Source: Gremmenia infestans
Lineage: Eukaryota > Ascomycota > Leotiomycetes > Helotiales > Hamatocanthoscyphaceae
Length of the DNA stretch: 64,000 bases
Assembly: GCA_032629725.1 (NCBI GenBank)
Contig: JAFEVB010000002.1
Span: 4,030,001 to 4,094,000, forward strand
Direction: 5' to 3'
Position numbers and translations under genes: made by a program. This document shows positions 1 through 9,362 of this stretch, one piece after another. The notes beneath the pieces are model-generated. The model saw only the letters and a program-made list of their open reading frames with translations. It was not told the DNA's origin and did no database searches. How positions within the stretch are numbered: position 1 is the stretch's first letter; each line of letters opens with the position of its first letter.

Positions 1-69
1 CATCTGGTGATGACCGTTCTTTTTCTCCAAGCAGATGTCCAATGTTGGAGAGGGGTCATCACCTTCGTA

Positions 70-1386
70 TCACCAGCCACACTCAATCCCAGGACAATTG
101 ATAATCCATGATCCTCGTACGTCCCAAGCATGTTTGCCCTTAGCGAATTTGCTGGCTGATGGTTCAACTTGTCTAGATTCTGTAGATGGGGGTGGAGATT
201 GGAAGACCGATTTTCTAGCAGTTTGCTTCGGCCGAGATTTCGGAGCCGCAGGTAGAAGTTCATATTCACTCGGTGATGATTCTGGGAATGCATTCTTCCT
301 TGCGGTCTGCTTCTTCTGGGGCGCTTTAGCACCGCGCGGCTCGCTTGGCTTTGGCTTTTGTGTGACTGGAGCTTTCGGTGTTGAACTCGAAGCTGGATGG
401 AGCGTTTTGGACTTCACCGCTGATTCTCCCACGCTGTTTGAGACCTTTGCTTTCTTGGCCTTTGGCTCCCCGCCGCCAGTATTTGACCCAGTTGCTCCCT
501 TCTCAATGTCCCGCATCTGATTCCAAACGGCATCCCTAGTCCTCCCAATGATTATCCATCTATCAGGACTAGGCTTCTTGCCACCTGTCCAGGGCGCATC
601 AACAGATACCGTCTCCAGGTTGACATTTCCCGCTGCTGTAGCCAGGGCAAGCCGAACATCCTGAGGGCTCTTGAGCACTACGATATCCAGATTCGCAGGC
701 CTGCCAGTAGCCCCTTTAGGGAATGCTTCAGCCAAGTACTTCGTGGGGTTGGCCTTGGCTTTTTGCTCAGCCTTCTTCAACGAGTTCCATTTGCTGTCCT
801 GCGCAGCTTTGTTCTTTTTCTTGAACTCCTTATTCAACTCTGTCTCTGCAATTTTCAGTTCTGGCAGGATCTTCTTCTTTGCTTCTCGCAGACAGAGCTG
901 TAAATCACTAATTGCACCTGATTGATTCAATCCTCGAAATGCGCATTGGGCTTTCCAATATGAAACTGGTTTCTTTTCGACTTCTTTTGGCTGTGGATTT
1001 GCTTTGGTAGCTTTTGGGGGCAGGAATCTTTCGGGGTGAGGATCGTAGGGGATGTCGTCTTTTAAAAGACCCTCGCCGGAGCAGCTAAATTTGAGGGACT
1101 TGTGCACATGTTCGAGCGGGGGGGAATGACGATTGCATGAAGGTCTACCATTGCGAGTGAGTTTAAGAATTAATTTATGATGAAAAGGTTGCTTGATATC
1201 TCCCTCTGCTTGTCTTGTATCGTAGGGGGACGCGAAGCTAGGACGTTGTAGTACGTGTCCCCGTGATCTTAGCAGGGATTGACATTTAGCGTGCTTTTTA
1301 GGATTGAAAAGTTGTACTTGAAAGCTCGCCGTCACAAGCTCAACCACTAGAAGCTCATTCACGCCCCAAATCACCCAACACTTCAT
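70..1386 (-). CDS. Uncharacterised fungal protein; start uncertain, C-terminus cut by an in-frame TGA
   Basis: Long open frame with basic, Lys/Pro/Ser-rich composition. I do not recognise the family. The convincing coding part runs from about 1085 down: a segment beginning PVSYWKAQCAFRG, a Lys/Glu-rich helical stretch, then a low-complexity tail of repeated KQTARK/SP-type motifs (nuclear-looking). The tail ends in a Trp/Cys-containing segment (GSWIINCPGIECGW) that looks like the start of a folded domain. A single TGA follows, yet the same frame stays open to the window edge. The first Met at 1386 lies only 29 bp from the divergent TOM22 start, and the first ~100 codons look unlike protein, so the true start is probably spliced or further downstream. 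Coding status likely; exact model unsure. Confidence 0.5.
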   Translation of the reverse strand: MKCWVIWGVNELLVVELVTASFQVQLFNPKKHAKCQSLLRSRGHVLQRPSFASPYDTRQAEGDIKQPFHHKLILKLTRNGRPSCNRHSPPLEHVHKSLKFSCSGEGLLKDDIPYDPHPERFLPPKATKANPQPKEVEKKPVSYWKAQCAFRGLNQSGAISDLQLCLREAKKKILPELKIAETELNKEFKKKNKAAQDSKWNSLKKAEQKAKANPTKYLAEAFPKGATGRPANLDIVVLKSPQDVRLALATAAGNVNLETVSVDAPWTGGKKPSPDRWIIIGRTRDAVWNQMRDIEKGATGSNTGGGEPKAKKAKVSNSVGESAVKSKTLHPASSSTPKAPVTQKPKPSEPRGAKAPQKKQTARKNAFPESSPSEYELLPAAPKSRPKQTARKSVFQSPPPSTESRQVEPSASKFAKGKHAWDVRGSWIINCPGIECGW

Positions 1387-1415
1387 ACCTCCCGCTCTAT
1401 CGCAAATAACTCAAA

Positions 1416-2014
1416 ATGGTCGAATTAGTAGAAGTCGAGGACGAGTCCTTCGAGAATAAGCAGGCCGGCCCCGAGTACGACGACGATGACTACTCTGATA
1501 CCGGTACGCTGCATATACCTGTCCTCATCTGCCTGCCTCATTACTAACAGTCAACACAGACTCTGAAATCTCTACAGACGACGAAGACGAAGTTCCCGAA
1601 GAAGAAACTCTCGCCGATAGACTCCTGGCCCTTCGCGACATAATCCCCCCTACTACCCGAACCTACATCTCCAACACGGTCGAGACAACAACCAGTTGGG
1701 TCAAATCAGGGCTCTTGCTCAGTGGCAAGACACTATGGATTGTGAGCACGAGTGCGCTGTTATTAGGCGTGCCCTATGCATTGGCCTTTGCCGAGGAGCA
1801 GGGCGTGATGGATTACGAGAATGAGCAGAAGGCGAGGGAACAAGGGGCTTCGGTATGTATACACTTTCTGGGCTTGCTTGGCACTATATGAGGCGTCCGG
1901 ACATGAAGGATATGCTAATATTGAACTCAGGTTTTCAACGCTGACCCTACAGCGACTGGGCAATTGGGACAGTTGAACGCCCAACTTAATGGCCAAGCGA
2001 AGCCGGCGTTGTAA
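1416..2014 (+). CDS. tom22: Mitochondrial import receptor subunit Tom22
   Basis: Three exons: 1416-1503, 1560-1852, 1931-2014, giving 154 aa. Tom22 is the central receptor and organiser of the TOM complex in the outer mitochondrial membrane and passes presequence proteins to Tom40. The N-terminal third is strongly acidic (runs of D/E around residues 5-45), as expected of the cytosolic presequence-binding domain. It is followed by the conserved ADRLLALRDIIPP region and one transmembrane helix near residues 95-115 (SGKTLWIVSTSALLLGVPYA). A short Gln/Asn-rich tail faces the intermembrane space. Both introns have standard borders (GTACGC..ACAG, GTATGT..TCAG), and splicing restores the frame exactly. 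Length matches the fungal family (about 150 aa). Confidence 0.93.
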
Positions 2015-2600
2015 TGATGGAACAAAGGGTGGACTACGAGAACCCAAGTCTCAGAGATTTGTATGGACTCTGGAGGGTAAAGGGTCGCCTTGTAAGAATA
2101 TCTGGGTTAGAGTGAAGAAATGGTTGCATGATATGCGTTTAGGGATAAGCCTTTGTTGTATTTTAGGGATCTTCTCTCATCTTCGGGCAATACTGTTCTA
2201 TACCAGACTGTGTCTTCCTCGCGTGTGATTAATCGGCTTGCAGAATGTCTTAATTTAAGTATATCTGAATTCGTACGGAATGCTATCTACCAAATTCGTG
2301 TTTCAGTGGACTAGCCTAGCCTGTACCACCTCTACTAGAACAGATAAGCTCAAAACGACATCGAATGAACTTCTAATCATATGTTCCCTCCTATTTATAA
2401 ACGGTGGACTCAATTGCCCCTGTCGAAGAGGCTACCTACATAACCTCGGACGTTTCACATATTTATGCAAGGCTACGACTCGAACTTCCTGAGGTCAAAA
2501 CCTTGATATTGAGTACAACACTGCCACCAACACAATCCTTCAAAAGACACCCACACTCTTTATTGTGACATGGTTTCTACATACATCTCAAGAATCCGAC
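2015..2600. other. Intergenic, TOM22 3' side to bestrophin gene
   Basis: No gene recognised. It carries the TOM22 3' region and the promoter/leader of the next gene. An in-frame Met at 2565 could extend the next protein by 12 residues. Confidence 0.5.
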
Positions 2601-4301
2601 ATGCCGCTTTCCTTCTCTCGTCGCTCTCTCCTGCCCATTCGCGGCCTTGGAACCAAAGATAAGAAACCGCGAAGGCCGCATAACAATACATACCCGTTAG
2701 CAAATAGTTCAAGGAAGAAGGACCGGAGGTACGTGATGCTTTTGAGACCGAAAGAACGAATAAAGACTGACATTCGAGCAGATGGCCTCTCGTATTAAGA
2801 TTCTCCAAGGGTTCCGTCCACGGCGGTAACTTGGCATATCAGCATCTAGAGTCGACTCCTACTGACGTTCAACAGCCATTCTCTTTCCCGTTTTCATCCA
2901 CTCGCTCCTAGCAGGCGTTATAGTCTTCATAAACCAGCACATCAACAGCAACTTCAACCTCCCATCCAGCATTGTAAGCAACATTCCCCATTTCCGACCA
3001 TCACGTGACATCACACTCATTCTTTAGATTCCTTCACTGTCCATCGTAGTAGGTCTGATGCTGGTGTTCAGAAACCAAACAGCCTACTCCCGCTTCTGGG
3101 GCGGACGAATGCACTTGAATGAAGTGACGACCGCAATCCGTTGTCTAGCCCGACAATTCCTAGTTCTCGTCCCTGCCCCGTCATTGGGTGGCTTAGGAGG
3201 CCTACACAATGTTCTCTCAACCGACAGTTTCCTGCCTCAAAACATACGGACAAACCAAAACCGAGCAACAGAAGGATTAAGTAAAGCCGATGAGCTGAAA
3301 ACCATTGAAACGGTCAAGATCCTCATCGCGATGTTGTATACGGTGAAAAATCATCTCAGAGCGGAATGGGGTGTCGCGTTGAGTCCCGGGACCAGCTTGA
3401 CGGCGGATGGGCAGGAGGCAAATACAGAGGAGTATAAGGATTTATTGCCGCCAGGCATGAAGGGTTATGAGCACAGGGGTTTAGGATTGACGCTTGAGCT
3501 AGCTACATTTGTGGAGATGTTTGTGAGGGATGGAGTCAAGAGGTGAGGTTTGCTTTTGTTGCGGGAGAGGAAAGTGATGCTGATATGAGTATAGGGATTG
3601 GTTTCATAACGCCGCTTCTTCGAATATGCTTGCACAGCTAAATCAACTTACTCATGCGTACGGGAGTATGGAAGTCATTCGTTTGGTACCCATTCCAGTT
3701 GCACATTTGTAAGTATTCTTTTTTTGCTTCAGACTCGGGAATTATAACTAACAAGTAGTACAGGATTCATCATAAACAAACCCTGGCTCTGTTCTGTGGC
3801 ATTCTCCCCTTCGCCATGGCCTCCGAAATGGACTGGTGGGCCGTTCCCCTCGTCGCCTTCGTAGCATTCACCCTCTACGGCATCGAAGGCATAGCACAAA
3901 CCTACGAGGACCCATTTGGCGTTCATAAAATCGACATCAACATGGATGACATCGTCGAAGACGCGCGCCGCGAAGTCGAAGTCATGCTTACAGCCTGGCA
4001 AACTCAAGGGCCTACCAACAAAGGAATATTCCGTCCGAGGGTTGGTGAGAATACTGCGCCGAGTTCTCCAAGGTCGGAGTATGGCGGGGAGTTTTTTAGT
4101 GATATTGTGGAGGCCGGTGAGCAAGCTTCGCCAGGGACTACGAGTGGGGTCAAGTTTGTGGTTAGTGATGCGAATGAGCCTTCATCGTTTAAAGATGAGG
4201 AGAGGTTTAGGGAACGGTCGGAGAGGTTTTCGGCCTCCTCGAACACGGATTTAACGATGCAGAGAGGCGAAAGAAGTACAAATACACACTTTGAGACTTA
4301 G
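2601..4301 (+). CDS. Bestrophin-family (UPF0187/RFP-TM) anion channel protein
   Basis: Six exons: 2601-2728, 2782-2825, 2876-2973, 3028-3542, 3595-3708, 3764-4301, giving 478 aa. Bestrophins are chloride or other anion channels; fungal members are largely uncharacterised. Splicing produces the family core: a first hydrophobic helix near residues 59-76, a second near 91-104 followed by the signature FRNQTAYSRFW (104-114), and the late segment FAMASEMDWWAVPL with a helix to about residue 343. The conserved acidic stretch EDPFG follows at 348-352. The roughly 110-residue C-terminus is Ser/Glu-rich and probably cytosolic. The start at 2601 gives a basic N-terminus; Met at 2565 is an alternative. 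The family call is firm, substrate unknown. Confidence 0.9.
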
Positions 4302-4649
4302 ACTGGAGCGATGTTTAGAGTATAGCAGATTGATAGATTGATACCCCAGACTCTGGTGTTGGGAGCTTTGAGTAGTAGACTTGCATTATAAAAGAATTTA
4401 GATTGATTTTCGAGAAAGAAGATATCAAACAGTGTATAGGGACTTATCAGAAATTGCAATGCAATCTAATATCCAGATTTCACATGTCTTACGCCGTGAT
4501 TCCAGAGAGAAAAGTGAAAGGGAAAAGGGGTACGTATCCACGTGACCCGATTAATTTCGCGCTAACGTCCCAAAAAAATAGTAGACCCTGACAGCATCAT
4601 TCCACGTTCTTCATCTCTTTTTCTACCATTCGCCATCCTTTCATCAACC
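4302..4649. other. Intergenic, bestrophin 3' side and EF-Tu promoter
   Basis: No gene. It contains a CACGTG E-box about 106 bp before the EF-Tu start (listed separately) and a pyrimidine-rich leader just before the ATG. Confidence 0.5.
4539..4544. promoter_or_regulatory. CACGTG E-box upstream of mitochondrial EF-Tu gene
   Basis: The palindrome CACGTG is followed by ACC, which fits the Cbf1-type core (TCACGTGA). It lies about 106 bp before the ATG. Similar sites occur at 14882, 15036, 18293, 20708, 20722, 26004, 26195 and 26210, mostly in intergenic DNA. Function is inferred from the motif and position only. Confidence 0.35.
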
Positions 4650-6094
4650 ATGCCGGCGTTTGCGCGTTCAGTTACTCCCTTCCTGCGGGCCTCTCGGTCT
4701 GCATTGTACCAAAGCAATGCCATCAACCCTCTGCAGTTTGCTCTACGAGGGCAAAAGGGCGCCGCGGTGTTGAACACCGCTCGCACATATGCTACAGCGT
4801 TTGAGCGGACAAAGCCGCATGTTAATATTGGTCAGAATGCTCAATGAGAAGCTTTGTCAAGCTTGTTCTGACTGTATACAGGTACAATTGGCCACGTCGA
4901 TCATGGAAAGGTACGGCAGGCGATTTCGAGGACATGAGAATCTACTAACGGCATCCATAGACAACCTTGACAGCCGCCATCACGAAGAGACAAGCAGAGA
5001 AGGGCCTGGCAAGCTTTTTAGATTACGGCTCCATCGACAAGGCTCCCGAAGAGCGAAAGCGTGGTATCACGATTTCCACAGCACACATCGAGTATGCGAC
5101 CGACGCCAGACATTACTCGCATGTCGACTGTCCCGGTCACGCCGATTACATTAAGAACATGATTACAGGAGCCGCCAATATGGATGGAGCCGTTATCGTT
5201 GTCGCAGCTTCAGACGGACAGATGCCCCAAACAAGAGAACATCTCTTGCTCGCTCGCCAAGTCGGTGTGCAGAAGATTGTGGTCTTTGTTAACAAGGTTG
5301 ATGCTCTTGAGGACCCTGAGATGTTAGAGTTAGTCGAGATGGAGATGCGTGAGCTCTTGAGCACGTATGGATTCGAGGGTGACGAGACGCCCATCATTCT
5401 TGGATCTGCTCTTTGCGCTTTGGAGGGACGGAGACCCGAGATCGGTGAATCGAAAATCGACGAGCTTCTCAAGGCTGTTGACGAGTGGATCCCGACGCCC
5501 GTGCGTGATCTCGACAAGCCTTTCCTCATGTCCGTCGAGGATACCTTCTCCATTCCAGGACGTGGTACAGTTGTCTCTGGCCGAGTTGAGCGTGGTACTT
5601 TAAAGAGAGATGCTGAAGTCGAACTTATCGGAAAGGGAGAGCACCCCATCAAGACCAAGGTCACCGATATCGAGACTTTCAAGAAATCCTGCGAGGAATC
5701 CCGCGCAGGAGACAACTCCGGTCTTCTCCTCCGAGGCGTAAAGCGTGAAGATGTCAAGCGAGGAATGGTCATCTGCAAGCCGGGAAGCTGCAAAGCCCAC
5801 AGCGAATTCCTCGTTTCCATGTACGTCCTGACCAAGGAAGAAGGAGGCCGTCACACCGGCTTCATGAACAATTACCGCCCCCAAGTCTACCTCCGTACAG
5901 CTGACGAAGCTTGTGCGCTCTGGTGGCCAGAGGGAACTGAAGATGCGGACTCCAAGATGGTCATGCCAGGTGACAACGTCGAGATGAGATGCGAGATCCA
6001 CCACCCGATTGCCATCGAAGTCGGTCAACGCTTCAACGTCCGTGAAGGAGGCCGAACCGTAGCTACTGGCTTGGTGACTCGCATCATTAAGTAA
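4650..6094 (+). CDS. tuf1: Mitochondrial translation elongation factor EF-Tu
   Basis: Three exons: 4650-4830, 4882-4910, 4961-6094, giving 447 aa. EF-Tu delivers aminoacyl-tRNA to the mitochondrial ribosome in a GTP-dependent way. The N-terminus (about 45-50 residues, Arg/Ala/Ser-rich, no acidic run) is a matrix-targeting presequence. The G domain shows GHVDHGKT (64-71), the switch region GITIST, DCPGHADY and NKVD. Domains 2 and 3 are complete and end with VATGLVTRIIK. Exon 2 is only 29 nt and encodes GTIGHVDHGK, nearly the whole P-loop. The eukaryotic introns and presequence show it is the nuclear gene. Length and all motifs match fungal Tuf1. Confidence 0.97.
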
Positions 6095-6806
6095 TCTTCC
6101 GATACCAAAATAATAGACCGACGGAATTGAGTACCTTCAATTTTGGGATCAGCTTCGTATGTATACTTGGCTTTGATACGATATGTACGCTGGGGGCATG
6201 GAAAAGGAGTTGATCTTCGTTTGTAATTTGTTGTAGATTATTGATGAAAGACCCCCTTTTTAACTCTCCTCTCTACTTCGAGCATGTCTTTTTGAAAGAA
6301 CTACACCCTGTACCATAGGAAGCTGGATGAAATATGAAGAATTGTACAAATCACTTTGTTGGCCAAATTATATTGTGATAATTGTAAGACTCTAGGCTGC
6401 CATTCATGAAGGCTTTTCCACCAGCGTGGAATGAGGCGTCGCCCATCTTTACTCTTGCTCAGTTCTTGCCTTCCAGAGTTTGTTGCACCCCCCACGAATT
6501 GAAACGCATTTCTGAGAGCCAAAAAAGGAATAATTCTGCCCCCCAAGCCCTCATTCATATACCAAAATGAGCAATAAACCACCACCCGCAAACAAGCAAG
6601 TGCGTGTTTGATGCTTGGGTTTTCTTTTCAACGCTAACTATTCAGAAGTAAATAAAATCTGTTTCGGCCTTGAGATCTCCCCTAGAGGCTCTTGTAGAGC
6701 AAACTTAGTCACTCTGGGTTTTTTGTTGGTCTAGTGTCACCCGTTCGGAATATACACCTAGTATTTGCTATTTTGCTCAACTCTATTTGCACTTATGTAT
6801 ATCTTT
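6095..6806. other. Intergenic between convergent EF-Tu and sulfatase genes
   Basis: Region between two gene 3' ends. No coding or RNA gene recognised; it presumably holds both 3' UTRs and polyadenylation signals. Confidence 0.5.
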
Positions 6807-8621
6807 TCATATTGCCTTCACAACCCGCTGAAACCTTGGAATATCTTTTGTGAACTTTTCCGGGTCATCCCTCGCACCTTCTTTCCAGTACTCATACTCA
6901 ATCCAAGCATTTTCTGGCATCTGTTCTTCCATTGCCGCCATCCACTCCCCTAATTCCGGCGCCAAAGGAATCACGCCCGTCTCGAGCACATACTGGTCCC
7001 AACATTTAATCAACTCCTCCATCCGCTTCGGCTCTTGCTCGGCTAAATTGTGCACTTCACCCGGGTCTTTAGCAAGGTTGTATAGCTGCCACTTTTCAGT
7101 CCCCTTGGGCTTGGGAATGAAGACGATCTTCCAATCACCCTTCCGCACAGCGGCGCGACCACACGTCTCCCAACCTTCGACGAAGTCTTCTTCATGCACG
7201 CTGTCTACCTTACCCTCTATATACGAGAGCATACTCTTTCCTCGCATCCCCACCACTTCTCTCCCTTGATACATAGGTGCTGGATGCTTGGCTCCCGCCA
7301 TCTCCAGAATCGTCGGCGCAATATCCATAACCGTTGCAAACTCCGAAGATATCACATTCGTCTTCTGGCTTACGCTCTCGGGGAACTTCGCAAGGAACGG
7401 AACGCGTACGCCTCCTTCAGTGGTGTAGGCCTTGTACAATCTGCTCGGTGCAGTAGCAGCCTGTGCCCAACGTGGTCCGTACCAGATGAACGAGTCTCCA
7501 TTTCCAAGATTGTCGATAGAGTTGTTGTAATACTTCTGCAGATGCTGCATCATGTGTCCTTGCACGATAGGATACGCTTCATATGCTGCGCCCTCAGCGC
7601 CATTGTCACTCAAGAAACAGATGAACGTGTTATTCAGCTCGCCCGTTTCTTCGAGATAGGATACTACTTTGCCAACATTGGCATCGATACATTCGACCAT
7701 ACCAGCAAAAACCTCCATGGCTTTGCACGAGTTCGCCTTCTCTTCAACCGTGAACTCTTCCCACTCTTTGACCTCATCCGCCACTACAGGATGTGGTTCT
7801 ACGTCCGGGGAAATCATACCCAGATCCTTCAGCCTCTGAAGGCGCTTCAACCGCAACGCATCTGGTCCCTCATCATAAACACCTTTGTAATGCGCCACAT
7901 ATTCTGGCGGCGCCTGCAACGGCCAATGTGGAGCCGTAAAGGGATAATACCCAAAGAACGGCCTCTCATCTTTCTCCTCCTTCCGCTCCTTCAAATACTC
8001 CAACATCTTATCGCCATACCCATCACTGGAATACCACCCCTCTGGAAGCTTTCGCACATACTCCCCATCCTCGCTGTGCAGCGCGATGTAGCTCATGGAC
8101 ATAAAATCCGGCGTCTTGTCCTGTCCTTTCAGCTGCGGCTCGTAGCCATAGTGGTTCGAACAAGCTGGCAAATGCGCAAAGGACTTTTCAAATCCCCGGG
8201 CCTTGGGACTTTTAGAAGGCGTCAGCCCCAAGTGCCATTTTCCCGCCATGAAGGTTAGATACCCCTCATCTCTGAGGATTTCCGGTAGCGTAACAACGCG
8301 TTCGTTCAAGTAGCCCTCGTAGCCTGGCATGCCTCGCTGAGGCGCTGTGCTCATCTTCCCGTTGGGGTCGTTTTGACCCGAGATGTTGGTCCATTCGATT
8401 AGGTTTCCGAGACCGGCTATGTGATGGTCGGTGCCAGTCATAATCATGGCTCGGGAGGGGGAGCACGCGGCTGCGGCATGGAAGTCGGTAAAGCGCGTCC
8501 CTTGGCTGGCTAGCTTGTCGAGGTTTGGGGTCCGGATCTCGCCGCCAAAGCAGCTAAGGTCGGAAAACCCAAGGTCATCTGCAACGATGACTAGGAAGTT
8601 TGGACGTTTGGTTGAAGCCAT
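6807..8621 (-). CDS. Arylsulfatase-type sulfatase, bacterial AtsA-like, intronless
   Basis: Single exon, 604 aa. Type I sulfatases hydrolyse sulfate esters using a formylglycine made from a Cys or Ser. The metal-binding ADDLG is at residues 14-18 and the signature CSPSR at 53-57 (Cys53 is the residue to be oxidised), followed by the AtsA-like MTGTDHHIAGLG. A second metal motif, SDNGAEG, and a C-terminal part with WKIVF and LYNLAKDPGE complete the fold. There is no signal peptide (starts MASTKRPNFLVIV), so a cytosolic enzyme is expected, unlike secreted animal lysosomal enzymes. It is divergent from a sugar-porter transporter across 741 bp. Likely role: sulfur scavenging from organic sulfate esters (inference). 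Alternative: alkylsulfatase; the substrate cannot be read from sequence. Confidence 0.93.
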   Translation of the reverse strand: MASTKRPNFLVIVADDLGFSDLSCFGGEIRTPNLDKLASQGTRFTDFHAAAACSPSRAMIMTGTDHHIAGLGNLIEWTNISGQNDPNGKMSTAPQRGMPGYEGYLNERVVTLPEILRDEGYLTFMAGKWHLGLTPSKSPKARGFEKSFAHLPACSNHYGYEPQLKGQDKTPDFMSMSYIALHSEDGEYVRKLPEGWYSSDGYGDKMLEYLKERKEEKDERPFFGYYPFTAPHWPLQAPPEYVAHYKGVYDEGPDALRLKRLQRLKDLGMISPDVEPHPVVADEVKEWEEFTVEEKANSCKAMEVFAGMVECIDANVGKVVSYLEETGELNNTFICFLSDNGAEGAAYEAYPIVQGHMMQHLQKYYNNSIDNLGNGDSFIWYGPRWAQAATAPSRLYKAYTTEGGVRVPFLAKFPESVSQKTNVISSEFATVMDIAPTILEMAGAKHPAPMYQGREVVGMRGKSMLSYIEGKVDSVHEEDFVEGWETCGRAAVRKGDWKIVFIPKPKGTEKWQLYNLAKDPGEVHNLAEQEPKRMEELIKCWDQYVLETGVIPLAPELGEWMAAMEEQMPENAWIEYEYWKEGARDDPEKFTKDIPRFQRVVKAI

Positions 8622-9362
8622 CTTAGATATGTTTTGGAAAGTGGAAATGAAAGCCGGGAAGGCTTGTCGAATGATTGAGAGGAAGAGTAATATCTATAAG
8701 TATGTATATATCTGGTAATGATTGCAAAATATATCGAAATATTCTGACAAAGATACGTATAGGAAACAAAACACATGGGTGGGCTCTGGGGATTTGATCA
8801 ATGAAAGTAAAGGGAAAAGGAAAAATTTAAGTATATTTGAGATGTCTAAAAAGTCGAAAGTTTTCAATCTTGAACATCCCACTATCCCACTTTCCATGCG
8901 AAAACTACTCCCGCTTCCCATCACCAGCATCAAACAAGCTGTCAAGGGTCGGCCGATCATAGCCCCCCTTTCAGCTTAGCGATATGCAGCTAGGGCTGTA
9001 TATGTAATCACCCCGCATTTTTATTTCAGATTTCCCCTCATTACCATCAGCACTAGCAGTATTTACATGTTTTGATCTCTCTAATTCGTGCGCTTCATCT
9101 ACCAATAACCGCAAGCTTGGATTTCTCTGATTCGTCTGCTTCTATCACGCAATCCAACCAACCAGCGAGCTTCCATCACGCAATAGCTTACCAGCCAGTT
9201 TATTGAAAGGTTTGTCATGGGACAATTACGAGTAATGGTACAATGGTATTTTGTATATAATTTAAGCTGTATCATGACTTCAGCAAGGATTTGTCCTTCT
9301 CCAGTTTTCCTCGTTCTCGACACTTTCCAATCTTGAGATTGAGTCTCTCGTAAGTTTTCACG
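8622..9362. other. Divergent promoter region, sulfatase / MFS transporter
   Basis: 741 bp between two divergent starts. No gene seen. A short direct repeat TCACGCAAT occurs twice near 9145-9185. A shared promoter could co-regulate the two genes, but I see no recognised binding site. Confidence 0.4.
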
